Assembly: GCF_900109825.1 (NCBI RefSeq)
Contig: NZ_FOBL01000025.1
Location: 1-37,243 of the forward strand
DNA length: 37,243 nucleotides
From: Alkalibacterium putridalgicola
Lineage (GTDB): Bacteria > Bacillota > Bacilli > Lactobacillales > Carnobacteriaceae_A
Direction: 5' to 3'
The position numbers and the translations under genes were made by a program. This document shows, one piece after another, positions 24,498-32,571 of this stretch. Within the stretch, counting starts at the first letter, position 1. Every line of letters starts with the position of its first letter. The notes beneath the pieces were generated by a model. That model searched no databases. It was not told the origin of the DNA and saw only the letters and a program-made list of their open reading frames with translations.

Positions 24498-25136
24498 GAA
24501 AAAGCTCCTTTCAAAAAACTACATGAGAATAATAAAGTTATTTTATTATTATACCCTTTTTTATTTATCATTGTAAATTTAAATCGGGGTCTTTTTGAGT
24601 CCTGAACCGCTTAATATTCATGCTGGAGAAGTCAACCTGAAAAAAAAGGACTGGGTGGAAAACATAATAAAGAAAAAAATACCGTCAATTCGAGGAAATT
24701 CACTCCTGGATGTGACAGTATGTCTATTGATTAATTTCACGTTACTGTTTAAACAGACTTCTGATTTCAGACCCTACTTTGATTTTTTCTGCAATACTGC
24801 TTGTCTGGGCAAGCATAGGTAATGACCGCTCAGTTATAATAGCGTCTCACTTGACATAAGAGTATTTGGTAATGCCCACTGCAGAAAAGACTAAGATTCT
24901 GCTATACTTTTTAAAATCGATTACTTTCTTTTCTCGAGTATCGGGAATACAGCTCTGTAAATTAATGAAGAGAATAGGATATGCTGCTCCAGACTAGTTC
25001 TTTCTTTCTCATATCTGCAGCATAAAGGTTTTATACTTTTATATTTCTTATATTTTGGTTTTTTGAACTGAAAAACGGCTGTGCAATTTTTTTTCAAATG
25101 GTACAATAGAAGAAACCATACGAAAGGATGCTCCGT
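24498..25136. other. Long gap without a supportable gene
   Basis: This 639-bp stretch holds the gltS promoter region on one side and the TetR gene promoter on the other; TACAAT at about 25104 is a likely -10 box. The open frame at 24595-24822 starts at TTG, has no ribosome site and has no recognisable motif. I found no tRNA or riboswitch. Confidence 0.6.
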
Positions 25137-25757
25137 ATGACTCGTAAAAAGAAAATCACCCTGGAAGACCTGTACAGTCAAACCCATCATCTACTTATGG
25201 AAAAGGGGTATGACCAATTCTCTTTTGGCTTACTGGCCGATAACCTAGCCGTTTCTCGTACAGCTATTTATAAATACTATTCCAATAAAGATGATTTGAT
25301 CAATGACTATCTCACTTTAGAAATGAACAAATTCCTGACTGAATTCGAAGAGATGAAATGGTCTGAAGATGTAGAAGAACACTTCAATCAAATGTTTCAA
25401 CTGATCTTTAATTACAGTGATGTTCACCACTTGTCCATAATGTTCCTTCAAAAGCTTCAACTCCAGGGTAAACTGTTAAAAGATAAAGACAACGTTTCAA
25501 AGTACCTTCACAAAATCATGCTCGACCATATTCAAGCCTTTATTATGACCGGACAGGAAAAAGGTTATTTCAGGACCTCGGTACCTGCTTCTTTATTGAT
25601 TTCTATGATTTTTCATAGTGTGATGATCGAAGACCGTTCCGGTTTATCGGCATCGGAACGCGCTCGACATATCCGGGAGATTCTTGCACACGGTATGTTT
25701 CAGAGAGACAAAAATATTCAAAACAGCAATCATAAAGAAAAGCCATTCAAAGGTTAA
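25137..25757 (+). CDS. TetR family transcriptional regulator
   Basis: This regulator has about 206 residues. Its N-terminal TetR helix-turn-helix reads KGYDQFSFGLLADNLAVSRT, then AIYKYYSNKDDLI; a helical effector domain follows. AAAGGATG lies at good distance from the ATG at 25137, so that start is preferred over the in-frame ATG at 25128, which overlaps the ribosome site. It is convergent with a two-gene ABC exporter whose promoter carries a set of palindromes, so it probably represses that exporter. The last codons form the left arm of the shared terminator. The inducer is unknown. Confidence 0.85.
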   Translation: MTRKKKITLEDLYSQTHHLLMEKGYDQFSFGLLADNLAVSRTAIYKYYSNKDDLINDYLTLEMNKFLTEFEEMKWSEDVEEHFNQMFQLIFNYSDVHHLSIMFLQKLQLQGKLLKDKDNVSKYLHKIMLDHIQAFIMTGQEKGYFRTSVPASLLISMIFHSVMIEDRSGLSASERARHIREILAHGMFQRDKNIQNSNHKEKPFKG

Positions 25758-25773
25758 TGTTTGAATGGCTTTT
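25738..25773. terminator. Bidirectional terminator overlapping the TetR stop codon
   Basis: AAAAGCCATTCAAA (25738-25751) and TTTGAATGGCTTTT (25760-25773) form a perfect 14-bp stem. The left arm is coding sequence and the stop codon lies in the loop. Confidence 0.88.
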
Positions 25774-25790
25774 CTTTTCAGTTTTCATGC

Positions 25791-26477
25791 TCAAGCTAGA
25801 TGATTTTCTTCTGTCAGCTTCCCATCCACTATCCGGTAGACACGGTCACAATAGTCCAACATTCTTTCGTCATGAGTAACCATTATCGCTGCTTTTCCTC
25901 GCATTTTCACTTGTTCTGCCATTTGCTGAACCACTTCATGTCCACGTTTTGTATCCAGACTTGAGGTTGGTTCGTCTGCCAGTATAATATCCGGATCATT
26001 CATAAATGCCCGCGCTATTGCCACACGCTGTCGTTCCCCTCCGGAACATTCATTTGGAAATTTATTCTCTTTGTTTGCCAGCCCTAAATCTTTTAGTAAC
26101 TCTAAGGCAAAGATCCTATCGGCTTTAGAAACTGACCCCTGCATTTTTTTTACAATCAGCAATTGATCCAGAACAGTAAGATAAGGGATCAAATTCGCTG
26201 TCTGAAGAATAAATCCAATTTGATTCAAACGCACAGAAGATAATTTTTTTTCATCAAAGTGAGTGATGTCGTTACTATTGATCAATATTTGACCTTCAGT
26301 CGGTTTCAATAACGCACCGGCAATACTCAGAAAGGTACTTTTTCCTGATCCAGAAGGGCCGACTATAGCCACAAATTCACCCGCTTCAATGTTTACAGAA
26401 ACATCTTCTAATGCTGTAATTTCAAACTGATTTTCTTTATAACGTTTTGTAACATTTTTCAATTGAATACCTGTCAT
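25791..26477 (-). CDS. ABC transporter ATP-binding protein (MacB/LolD type)
   Basis: This 228-residue ATPase has Walker A GPSGSGKST (40-48), a Q-loop in IGFILQTANLIPYLT, signature CSGGERQRVAIARA, Walker B IILADEPTSSLD and H-loop MVTHDERM. These are typical of the subfamily paired with FtsX-like permeases that export peptides, lipids or haem rather than import nutrients. Its ATG overlaps the permease stop (TAATG), so the two are translationally coupled. The best resemblance is to HrtA of the haem-efflux HrtBA pair, which I offer only as a possibility. Confidence 0.9.
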   Translation of the reverse strand: MTGIQLKNVTKRYKENQFEITALEDVSVNIEAGEFVAIVGPSGSGKSTFLSIAGALLKPTEGQILINSNDITHFDEKKLSSVRLNQIGFILQTANLIPYLTVLDQLLIVKKMQGSVSKADRIFALELLKDLGLANKENKFPNECSGGERQRVAIARAFMNDPDIILADEPTSSLDTKRGHEVVQQMAEQVKMRGKAAIMVTHDERMLDYCDRVYRIVDGKLTEENHLA

Positions 26478-27601
26478 TATTCTGCCCTCCCTAAAGCTGT
26501 CAATGGATCTATTTTTGAAATTCTGGCTACTGAAAAGAGCGAACTCAAAATACTGATGCCCAGTAGAACGAGACTATATATACTGACCATTTCTGCCTCC
26601 AGCTGGAATGGCATCGTTTCAGGTAAAATCAGTACAGTCAGAGAGGTCAGACCAATACCGAGAAGAATACTGATCAGAGCCAGAAAAAAGACTTGAGAAA
26701 TCACAGAACGTACGATGAATCCATTGCTTCCGCCTATGGCTTTCAACACGCCAAACTGATGGGTTTTCTGATTGGTCAGCACATAGAAAAACACGCCGAG
26801 AATAAAAGCTGAAATGATCATTAGGAACCAAAGCATCATTGTTATCGTCGCATTTTCAGCTACATAACCTGGTATCGCATTGATCGTTTCTTCTTTTGTT
26901 CCATATTCTATCCCGGATCCCGGTTCAGTTAGTGCTTGCATATCTATATCCTCACCCCGAACAGCTATTCCACTTACGACATTTTCTATGCCATTTGCAG
27001 ATTCAGCATTAGGAAACCGTATATCTCGGAACTTATCCATCGATACATACAGTGATGATTGATGATATAAGGTCTGATCCTTAGTAAAGCCGACAATCGT
27101 CACTTCTTTATCTGTACCACTGAACGTAATCGAATCGCCGATGGCATACCCTTCGTTTTCTAGAGAAATATCTGCAATTACCTGATTCTCTTCACTCCCG
27201 TTCCATCTATTCCCTTCTACTAAATCAGGCTCCATAAAGGAATCTGGAGCAATGCCGATCAATACGATATCTGTAATCTTTTCGTTTGAGTTAGCTGTAC
27301 CAGCTTTTCGAATAGACGTATTAAACGTACTGAGCGCTGCCGTATCCGACACGCCTTCCTGAGCTGAAACTTCTTCCGATAGTGAGCCAGAAATTTTGGA
27401 TTTTGACAAACTGTATTCTGAGCCCTCTTCAAATACGATCCCTGTAAAATCCGCCTGACTAAGTACACCTGTTGACAAAGTTGACAGACCTGTGCCCAGA
27501 CCGGACAGAATAAAGACCAGCCAGGAGATCAAGACAATGATCAACCCTATCATAATGAATCGCCCCTTTGAATAAAGGAGTTCTTTTAATGCTAATGTCA
27601 T
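26477..27601 (-). CDS. FtsX-like ABC transporter permease (HrtB-like)
   Basis: This 374-residue permease has one N-terminal membrane helix (about 13-37), a large extracytoplasmic domain and three C-terminal helices, the FtsX/MacB arrangement. The start MTLALKELLYSKGRF and the C-terminal GVLKAIGGSNGFIV, then ISKIDPLTALGR, are characteristic. Length and layout match HrtB-type permeases. It is the first gene of the exporter operon, with AGAGGG before the ATG. The promoter region holds overlapping palindromes, probably for the neighbouring TetR protein. The substrate is uncertain. Confidence 0.85.
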   Translation of the reverse strand: MTLALKELLYSKGRFIMIGLIIVLISWLVFILSGLGTGLSTLSTGVLSQADFTGIVFEEGSEYSLSKSKISGSLSEEVSAQEGVSDTAALSTFNTSIRKAGTANSNEKITDIVLIGIAPDSFMEPDLVEGNRWNGSEENQVIADISLENEGYAIGDSITFSGTDKEVTIVGFTKDQTLYHQSSLYVSMDKFRDIRFPNAESANGIENVVSGIAVRGEDIDMQALTEPGSGIEYGTKEETINAIPGYVAENATITMMLWFLMIISAFILGVFFYVLTNQKTHQFGVLKAIGGSNGFIVRSVISQVFFLALISILLGIGLTSLTVLILPETMPFQLEAEMVSIYSLVLLGISILSSLFSVARISKIDPLTALGRAE

Positions 27602-27628
27602 TAATATCCCTCTTTCTTATAAAAAATA

Positions 27629-27670
27629 ACTTACACATGTAAGTGTACACTAAAGTTACACTTGTGTCAC
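27629..27670 (-). promoter_or_regulatory. Clustered palindromes in the ABC exporter promoter
   Basis: Three inverted repeats overlap or abut: ACTTACA-CA-TGTAAGT (27629-27644, 7 of 7 pairs), AGTGTACACT (27642-27651, perfect) and GTTACACTTGTGTCAC (27655-27670, 6 of 7 pairs). They lie 28-70 bp before the permease start and over the presumed -35 region (a TATAAG -10 is at the complement of about 27617-27622). They are good candidates for the TetR operator. Confidence 0.6.
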
Positions 27671-27962
27671 TTTATTTTTTGCTTTTTTGTAATTTCGAAA
27701 GAGTACCCTATTCACATCGCTTTTTTTATTTAACAGGACAATCAATGATCCATCGCGTTTTAAAGTCTCTGACATCTCTTACTGGGATATCCATTAATTT
27801 TGACATAGTTTCTATGATTACTCACAGAAACTAAGATAGCATGATCTCTCACTTACTAAAGCCAACTTTTCAGTATTGATTTTGGATTGGCACTGACATC
27901 CCTGACTTCTCTTCTGGAAAAACCTCAGAATCATGGTAGGACTTTGCCGGACACACGACTAA
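27671..27962. other. Intergenic stretch with no supportable gene
   Basis: Only short unsupported frames are present. A 26-codon minus-strand frame near 27726-27806 (MSKLMDIPVRDVRDFKTRW...) has no ribosome site. Two loosely similar copies of CTGACATC followed by a CT-rich stretch occur at 27769 and 27892. They may be decayed repeats, but I cannot assign them. Confidence 0.45.
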
Positions 27963-28000
27963 AAGAGGTGGTCCATTCATTAACGAATGGGCCACCTCTT
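27963..28000 (-). terminator. Terminator of the LysM-VanY gene
   Basis: AAGAGGTGGTCCATTC (27963-27978) pairs with GAATGGGCCACCTCTT (27985-28000), with one mismatch. On the minus strand it is followed by TTTTAG. Confidence 0.85.
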
Positions 28001-28058
28001 CTACTTTATATCTTAACCTATCAATGTTTAAACTGACGATCCAGTTCTTATCCGACTA

Positions 28059-29294
28059 TCAATACCCATAATCTGGATAAACCGCATCAAGGTATTCATC
28101 CAATGTCAGTCCGCTGTCATGAATGTCCTGAGCGTCTTGACGTCCAACGAATCGGTACTGCCATGGTTCAAACTGATAGCCGGTGATGTGTTCTTTATCT
28201 TCCGGATATCGAAGGATGAATCCATACTCATGGGCATTCTCCGCCAACCAGATGCCGGCAGGTCTATCTGCGAAAGCTTCAGACGTATAATAAGCCGGAT
28301 CAGATCCGCCGATATCAAAGGCCAGTCCGGTCTGATGCTCACTGTGTCCAGGTCTGGCAGAATATTTGTCTGCGGCTGTCTGACCGTCTTCGGCTACATA
28401 ATTATTGTACAGACTTTCCTGATAGTCAAAGCTTCGATAGGTCGAGAAGGCCGTTAAAGTTATGCCTTCAGCCGCAGCATCATCTTTCATCAGCTCGAAT
28501 TCAGCTCTGGCATAGGAATTTTCACCTGGCGCATAGTCTTCCGGCAGTGGGATCCCTTTATTGACGATCAGGATGTCATCGATATAGGTCGGTGCCGAAA
28601 CTTGACTCGGTGAGGTCGGGAATTGGGCTGTATCAGAATCACCGGAATCAGAGTCCCCACTGCTTGTCCCAGGAATCTCCAAGACTTGTCCGACATAGAT
28701 CAGGTTCGGGTTTGAAATGTTATTTTCTGCAACCAGCGCATCAACTGAAGTGCCGTAGTCGCGTGCAATCACAGATAAGGTGTCACCTGACTGGACGGTA
28801 TAGGTCGTGCCCGATGGTGTCTGGTCCGAACCAGAATCACCGTCACTTCCGCCATTGTCGCTGCCGCTGTTCGTTCCCGGTATTTCCAGTACCTGTCCGA
28901 CATAGATCAGATCAGGATTCGAAATATTGTTGGCAGAAACAAGAGCATCCACTGTTGTGCCATAGTCACGTGCAATTACGGATAACGTGTCCCCTGACTG
29001 GACGGTATAGCTGCTGGAAGAAGTGTCTTCACTGCCGTCACTGTCACTTTCGCCATTCGTCCCCGGTATCGTTAAAGTCTGTCCTATGACAATATAATTG
29101 GGATTTGAAATGTTGTTAGCGGAAGCTAAGCTGTCAACGGTTGTCCCGTAGTCCCGAGCGATCTCAGACAAGGTATCACCTGACTGAACGGTATAGGTTT
29201 CAGCTGCAGCAACAGGTGTTGCGACAGACAGCATTCCGGCGATCGCTGCGGAAGTTACCACTGTATAAAGCTTACTTTTTGTATTCATCTTCAT
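28059..29294 (-). CDS. Secreted triple-LysM protein with VanY-type carboxypeptidase domain
   Basis: This 411-residue exported protein has a signal peptide (about 1-31, ending VAAAE) and three LysM peptidoglycan-binding repeats (about 33-77, 96-139 and 165-208), joined by Ser/Asp/Gly-rich linkers. A C-terminal M15B/VanY domain (about 235-408), which would trim D-Ala from peptidoglycan stems, follows. The zinc motif [10 protein letters not shown] (His320, Asp327) is present. The usual EPWHxRYVG segment, whose His is the third zinc ligand, reads EPWQYRFVG with Gln379 (codon CAG). The LysM copies are very similar at DNA level, so recent duplication is likely. A GCGAGG-like ribosome site precedes the ATG. 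The substrate bond, D,D or L,D, cannot be told. Confidence 0.88.
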   Translation of the reverse strand: MKMNTKSKLYTVVTSAAIAGMLSVATPVAAAETYTVQSGDTLSEIARDYGTTVDSLASANNISNPNYIVIGQTLTIPGTNGESDSDGSEDTSSSSYTVQSGDTLSVIARDYGTTVDALVSANNISNPDLIYVGQVLEIPGTNSGSDNGGSDGDSGSDQTPSGTTYTVQSGDTLSVIARDYGTSVDALVAENNISNPNLIYVGQVLEIPGTSSGDSDSGDSDTAQFPTSPSQVSAPTYIDDILIVNKGIPLPEDYAPGENSYARAEFELMKDDAAAEGITLTAFSTYRSFDYQESLYNNYVAEDGQTAADKYSARPGHSEHQTGLAFDIGGSDPAYYTSEAFADRPAGIWLAENAHEYGFILRYPEDKEHITGYQFEPWQYRFVGRQDAQDIHDSGLTLDEYLDAVYPDYGY

Positions 29295-29726
29295 TGTTCG
29301 CCTCGCTTTCTAAAAGTCTGGGTCAATGGTTACTGGTCAAAAAGATCGATTACTGGTATTCTCACCTCTTTTTTCCAAAGCTACTTCTTATCAACCAAAA
29401 TCGATTGATACATTCCTAGCTTTTTCACCCCCTATTCGTTAATTTCATATTAACAAAACCCCTTTTAATGTCACAAGTGATATGGGCGGAAAGCGCCATA
29501 AAAGAAGGCTTACTTTTTACAATCCCTTTTAAATGTGAGAAGATTAAACTATAAGTTTCCTAACTTAGTTACTTTCAACAGACACCAACGACAGTCCATT
29601 CGCTTACATCCCTACTAACTGCACGCTTACAAGTCACCTGCTACCGATATCCTCTTGATCCTTTACTATGGAAAACCAGCACTTTTTCAATCATTTTTTT
29701 TACATAACAAAAAAGGAGGGATACCC
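29295..29726. other. Gap between LysM-VanY and small lipoprotein
   Basis: About 430 bp holds the promoters of the divergent genes but shows no clear gene, tRNA or strong hairpin. The frame open at 29655 extends into the lipoprotein below but has no ribosome site of its own. Confidence 0.55.
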
Positions 29727-29903
29727 GTGAAAAAAACAGTTCTAGGTCTATTTATGGTAAGTACCTTGCTGCTTGCCGCTTGCGATACTGAACGGGAAAC
29801 GCCTGTTCCAGATACCTACGGAGAGGCTGATGGTGAAACAAACGTCGTGATAGAGATAGAGGCAGATAAAAATGGATTAACGGAGGAAGACTGGCGTAAC
29901 TGA
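29727..29903 (+). pseudogene. Small acidic lipoprotein, probably frameshifted
   Basis: A GTG at 29727, 7 nt after AAAGGAGG, starts a 58-residue product with a signal peptide and the lipobox LLAACDTE (Cys19), followed by an acidic segment ending in TEEDWRN. Just before the stop, the +1 frame continues in the same acidic style (TENQAEDTMKTGSDSD). After a TGA it continues again (EEPNQENDGPIMSDP). This is the pattern of a longer acidic lipoprotein broken by a frameshift and a nonsense codon, and an intact acidic lipoprotein gene follows. A genuine very short lipoprotein is the alternative. No family is recognised. Confidence 0.6.
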
Positions 29904-30118
29904 AAATCAAGCTGAAGACACCATGAAAACAGGCAGCGATTCAGACTGAGAGGAACCGAATCAGGAAAATGACGGACCAATCATGAGCGATCCCCTTCTC
30001 CTGTGCCTGACCATTATACGTTGCCTCAATACTGAACATGATCACGTCATTCTGAACATACGGCAATACATCCATTCCATTTTCACCTATTTTTTTTAAA
30101 TCAGAGGAGGTATATATC

Positions 30119-30850
30119 ATGCGCAAACGATGGGGACTAATGATTGCAGGCACTCTGTTGCTGGGTGCATGTGGCGGTGCGGACGATGAGACCACCGATC
30201 CGGCGACAGAAGAAGTAACCGATATGGACGAAGAGGTCGAAACGGAGACTGAAGATATGGCAGAAGAAATGGAAACAGACACGGATACTGAAGAATCTGA
30301 AGGTGATTCAGAAACGACAGATGATGGAATGGACTCAGACAATGCTGAAGACGATATGGAAACCGAGACAGATGCTGCTGAGGAAGACACGGAAATGAGC
30401 AGCGAGCCGACCGAAGACGAAGCGAATACAGATGAGGCTGTGGATTTGAGCGCCATCATGGATCAGGATTTTGAAGAAATAAACTGGGATGATGTTCATT
30501 TGACTCGAAGTGAATTTGACGCCAGTCTTACTGAACTGCAGCGCAGCTTTAACGAAGATTATGAAGAAGAGGAGGACATGGATGTCAGGATCAATAATGT
30601 CGACTTCTCAGGTGACACGATCGAGATCACTCTGACCAATGATGATTCAGAGTATGCTGATATGACCAATAATTTTCTTGCTGCTTTCCTGGACAGCTTT
30701 TACAGACAGCTCTACCTTCAATCGGACTACTCGGACGGCAACACTCACCCACGTATCATTATTCAAACCAGTGACGGAGAAGTCATCACTGACCAGACAG
30801 ATTTCATGGAATATGATATCCAGGAAGAGATGATGGACTCTGCGGAATAA
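30119..30850 (+). CDS. Acidic lipoprotein of unknown function
   Basis: This 243-residue protein has a signal peptide with lipobox LLGACGGA (Cys18). A long low-complexity region (about 22-105) is made almost only of Glu, Asp, Thr, Met and Ser. A folded C-terminal domain (about 106-240) contains NNVDFSGDTIEITLTNDDS and HPRIIIQTSDGEVITDQTDF. The acidic stretch would act as a highly charged spacer or cation-binding stalk outside the cell. AGAGGAGG lies at good spacing from the ATG. It is not a family I recognise. The upstream broken gene may be a paralogue. Confidence 0.78.
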   Translation: MRKRWGLMIAGTLLLGACGGADDETTDPATEEVTDMDEEVETETEDMAEEMETDTDTEESEGDSETTDDGMDSDNAEDDMETETDAAEEDTEMSSEPTEDEANTDEAVDLSAIMDQDFEEINWDDVHLTRSEFDASLTELQRSFNEDYEEEEDMDVRINNVDFSGDTIEITLTNDDSEYADMTNNFLAAFLDSFYRQLYLQSDYSDGNTHPRIIIQTSDGEVITDQTDFMEYDIQEEMMDSAE

Positions 30851-30871
30851 GCATCTCGGTCCATTTTATAC

Positions 30872-30915
30872 AAAAAGTCTTAGAAACGTTGAGATTTACG
30901 TTTCTAAGACTTTTT
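30872..30915. terminator. Bidirectional terminator between acidic lipoprotein and pdxT
   Basis: An 18-bp perfect stem, AAAAAGTCTTAGAAACGT with ACGTTTCTAAGACTTTTT, surrounds an 8-nt loop. Confidence 0.9.
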
Positions 30916-30936
30916 ACTATCTTATCTGATTTTATA

Positions 30937-31539
30937 TTATGCGTTAAATTCCGATCCATCTACAAACTTATCCAGGAAATAATTCAAGACTGCATAGTCT
31001 TCAGTCAGTTCGGGATGATGCGCTGTGACCAGGACGTTCTCGTGTTCGGCGGCGACGATCTTGTCATCGACAGAAGCCAGCACTTTGACGCCAGGACCGA
31101 CAGACTGGATGTAAGGGGCGCGGATAAAGACGGCTTCCACTTCCTGATCGATGCCTTCAAATTTGAGCGGCATTTCAAAGCTGGCGACTTGTCTGCCGAA
31201 GCCGTTCCGTTCGACGTCCATATCGATAAAGCCAAGCCGCAGATCGTTCGTTTTGTGACTGTGATCCGTACTGCAGAGGATCAGGCCTGCACAGGTCCCG
31301 AAAATCCCCTTGCCTTCGTTATGAAAAGCACGCAGACGGTCTTCCAGTCCCTGTTCTCGGATCAGTCGGCCGATCGCTGTGGATTCGCCGCCGGGGATGA
31401 TCAGACCATCCAGTCCATCAAAATCTTCTGGACGTTTGACGGAGACAGCTTTGACCCCCAGTGTTTTAAGTGCCAGAAGGTGTTCTCTGACTGCGCCCTG
31501 GACATCAAGGACACCGACTGTTTTTTCTATTCTTACCAT
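30937..31539 (-). CDS. pdxT: Pyridoxal 5'-phosphate synthase glutaminase subunit PdxT
   Basis: This 200-residue class I glutaminase delivers ammonia to PdxS for pyridoxal phosphate synthesis (DXP-independent route). It has the oxyanion-loop GGEST (50-54), nucleophile Cys83 in GTCAG, and His175/Glu177 in HHPEL. Its ATG lies within the last codons of pdxS (7-bp overlap, GGATGGTAA) with GGAG just upstream, so it is translationally coupled. Intact and normal length. Confidence 0.95.
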   Translation of the reverse strand: MVRIEKTVGVLDVQGAVREHLLALKTLGVKAVSVKRPEDFDGLDGLIIPGGESTAIGRLIREQGLEDRLRAFHNEGKGIFGTCAGLILCSTDHSHKTNDLRLGFIDMDVERNGFGRQVASFEMPLKFEGIDQEVEAVFIRAPYIQSVGPGVKVLASVDDKIVAAEHENVLVTAHHPELTEDYAVLNYFLDKFVDGSEFNA

Positions 31540-32423
31540 CCGCGCTCCTGCATCCTTTCTTTTTCACCTATATGGCTGATTTCAATCCCTTTCATCGGCT
31601 CGCCCAGATCTTTGGACAGTTCAGCTAGTAATTCATAGTCTTCATAGTTTGTTGTAGCACGGACGATGGCACGGGCAAATTTTTCCGGAGAATCTGATTT
31701 GAAGATACCTGAACCGACGAACACACCGTCTGCACCCAGGCTCATCATGAGGGCCGCATCGGCTGGTGTCGCTACGCCGCCTGCCGCAAAGTTGACGACC
31801 GGCAATTTGCCTAGCTCTTTCACTTCTTTCACTAATTCATAAGGTGCACCTAGATCTCTGGCAAACGTCATCAGTTCATCATTAGACATTGAGGACAACT
31901 TAGCGATCTGGCCATTCACTTTACGGATATGACGCACGGCTTCGACGATATTCCCGGTCCCCGGCTCACCTTTGGTACGGAGCATCGATGCCCCTTCGCC
32001 TATTCTTCGCAAGGCTTCACCTAGATCACGGCAGCCGCAGACAAACGGCACAACGTATTCTGATTTCAGCAAATGAAACTCTTCATCCGCGGGGGTAAGG
32101 ACTTCACTTTCATCGATATAGTCTACTCCCATGGATTCCAGTATGCGTGCTTCAGAAATATGGCCGATACGGGCTTTAGCCATGACCGGGATACTAACGG
32201 CATTCATGACTTCTTCGATGATTTTAGGGTTGGCCATACGTGCGACGCCCCCGGCTTGACGGATATCTGACGGGACGCGCTCCAAAGCCATGACCGCAAC
32301 GGCGCCTGCCGCTTCTGCGATTTTTGCCTGCTCGGCATTGACCACGTCCATGATGACGCCGCCTTTTTGCATTTCTGCCATGCCGCGCTTGACTCTATCG
32401 CTTCCTACTTTTCTATTACTCAT
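31533..32423 (-). CDS. pdxS: Pyridoxal 5'-phosphate synthase subunit PdxS
   Basis: This 296-residue beta-barrel synthase condenses ribose 5-phosphate, glyceraldehyde 3-phosphate and ammonia into pyridoxal phosphate, as a dodecamer with PdxT. Schiff-base Lys83 lies in [10 protein letters not shown] and the second key Lys151 in [11 protein letters not shown]. The sequence is strongly conserved throughout. AGGAGG precedes the ATG. The pdxST operon is divergent from pdxR and presumably activated by it when pyridoxal phosphate is low. Confidence 0.96.
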   Translation of the reverse strand: MSNRKVGSDRVKRGMAEMQKGGVIMDVVNAEQAKIAEAAGAVAVMALERVPSDIRQAGGVARMANPKIIEEVMNAVSIPVMAKARIGHISEARILESMGVDYIDESEVLTPADEEFHLLKSEYVVPFVCGCRDLGEALRRIGEGASMLRTKGEPGTGNIVEAVRHIRKVNGQIAKLSSMSNDELMTFARDLGAPYELVKEVKELGKLPVVNFAAGGVATPADAALMMSLGADGVFVGSGIFKSDSPEKFARAIVRATTNYEDYELLAELSKDLGEPMKGIEISHIGEKERMQERGW

Positions 32424-32499
32424 ATTTTAATTCCTCCTGAATGTGTGTTTTACTCTTACTGGTTATAAGTATACAAAAGATAGCTTCTATACCCTACAA

Positions 32500-32529
32500 C
32501 CAATTGGACTATATCCCACCCATCCAATT
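32500..32529. promoter_or_regulatory. Candidate PdxR binding repeats
   Basis: The 148-bp region between pdxS and pdxR contains direct CCAATT repeats at 32500 and 32524, 24 bp apart, the first within CCAATTGG. PdxR-type MocR regulators are known to use repeated sites in such divergent regions. The exact motif for this protein is not established here. Confidence 0.4.
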
Positions 32530-32571
32530 TTGTGGTACACTGATGAAAAGATTTAAAGGAGAGATTATTCC

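Noticed and set aside
24595-24822. 75-codon plus-strand frame in the gap after gltS
   Set aside because: TTG start, no ribosome site, no motif or domain shape, and the region is A+T-rich intergenic sequence.
27643-27834. Short frames in the ABC permease upstream gap, on both strands
   Set aside because: No ribosome sites, no recognisable motifs, and the plus-strand frame begins inside the operator palindromes.
29941-30459. 172-codon minus-strand frame rich in Ser and Val
   Set aside because: It is the complement of the acidic low-complexity lipoprotein; GAA/GAT/GAC codons read as Ser/Val/Phe-type codons on the other strand.
30889-31638. 249-codon plus-strand frame over pdxT
   Set aside because: It is the antisense of the well-supported pdxT gene and has no family signature of its own.
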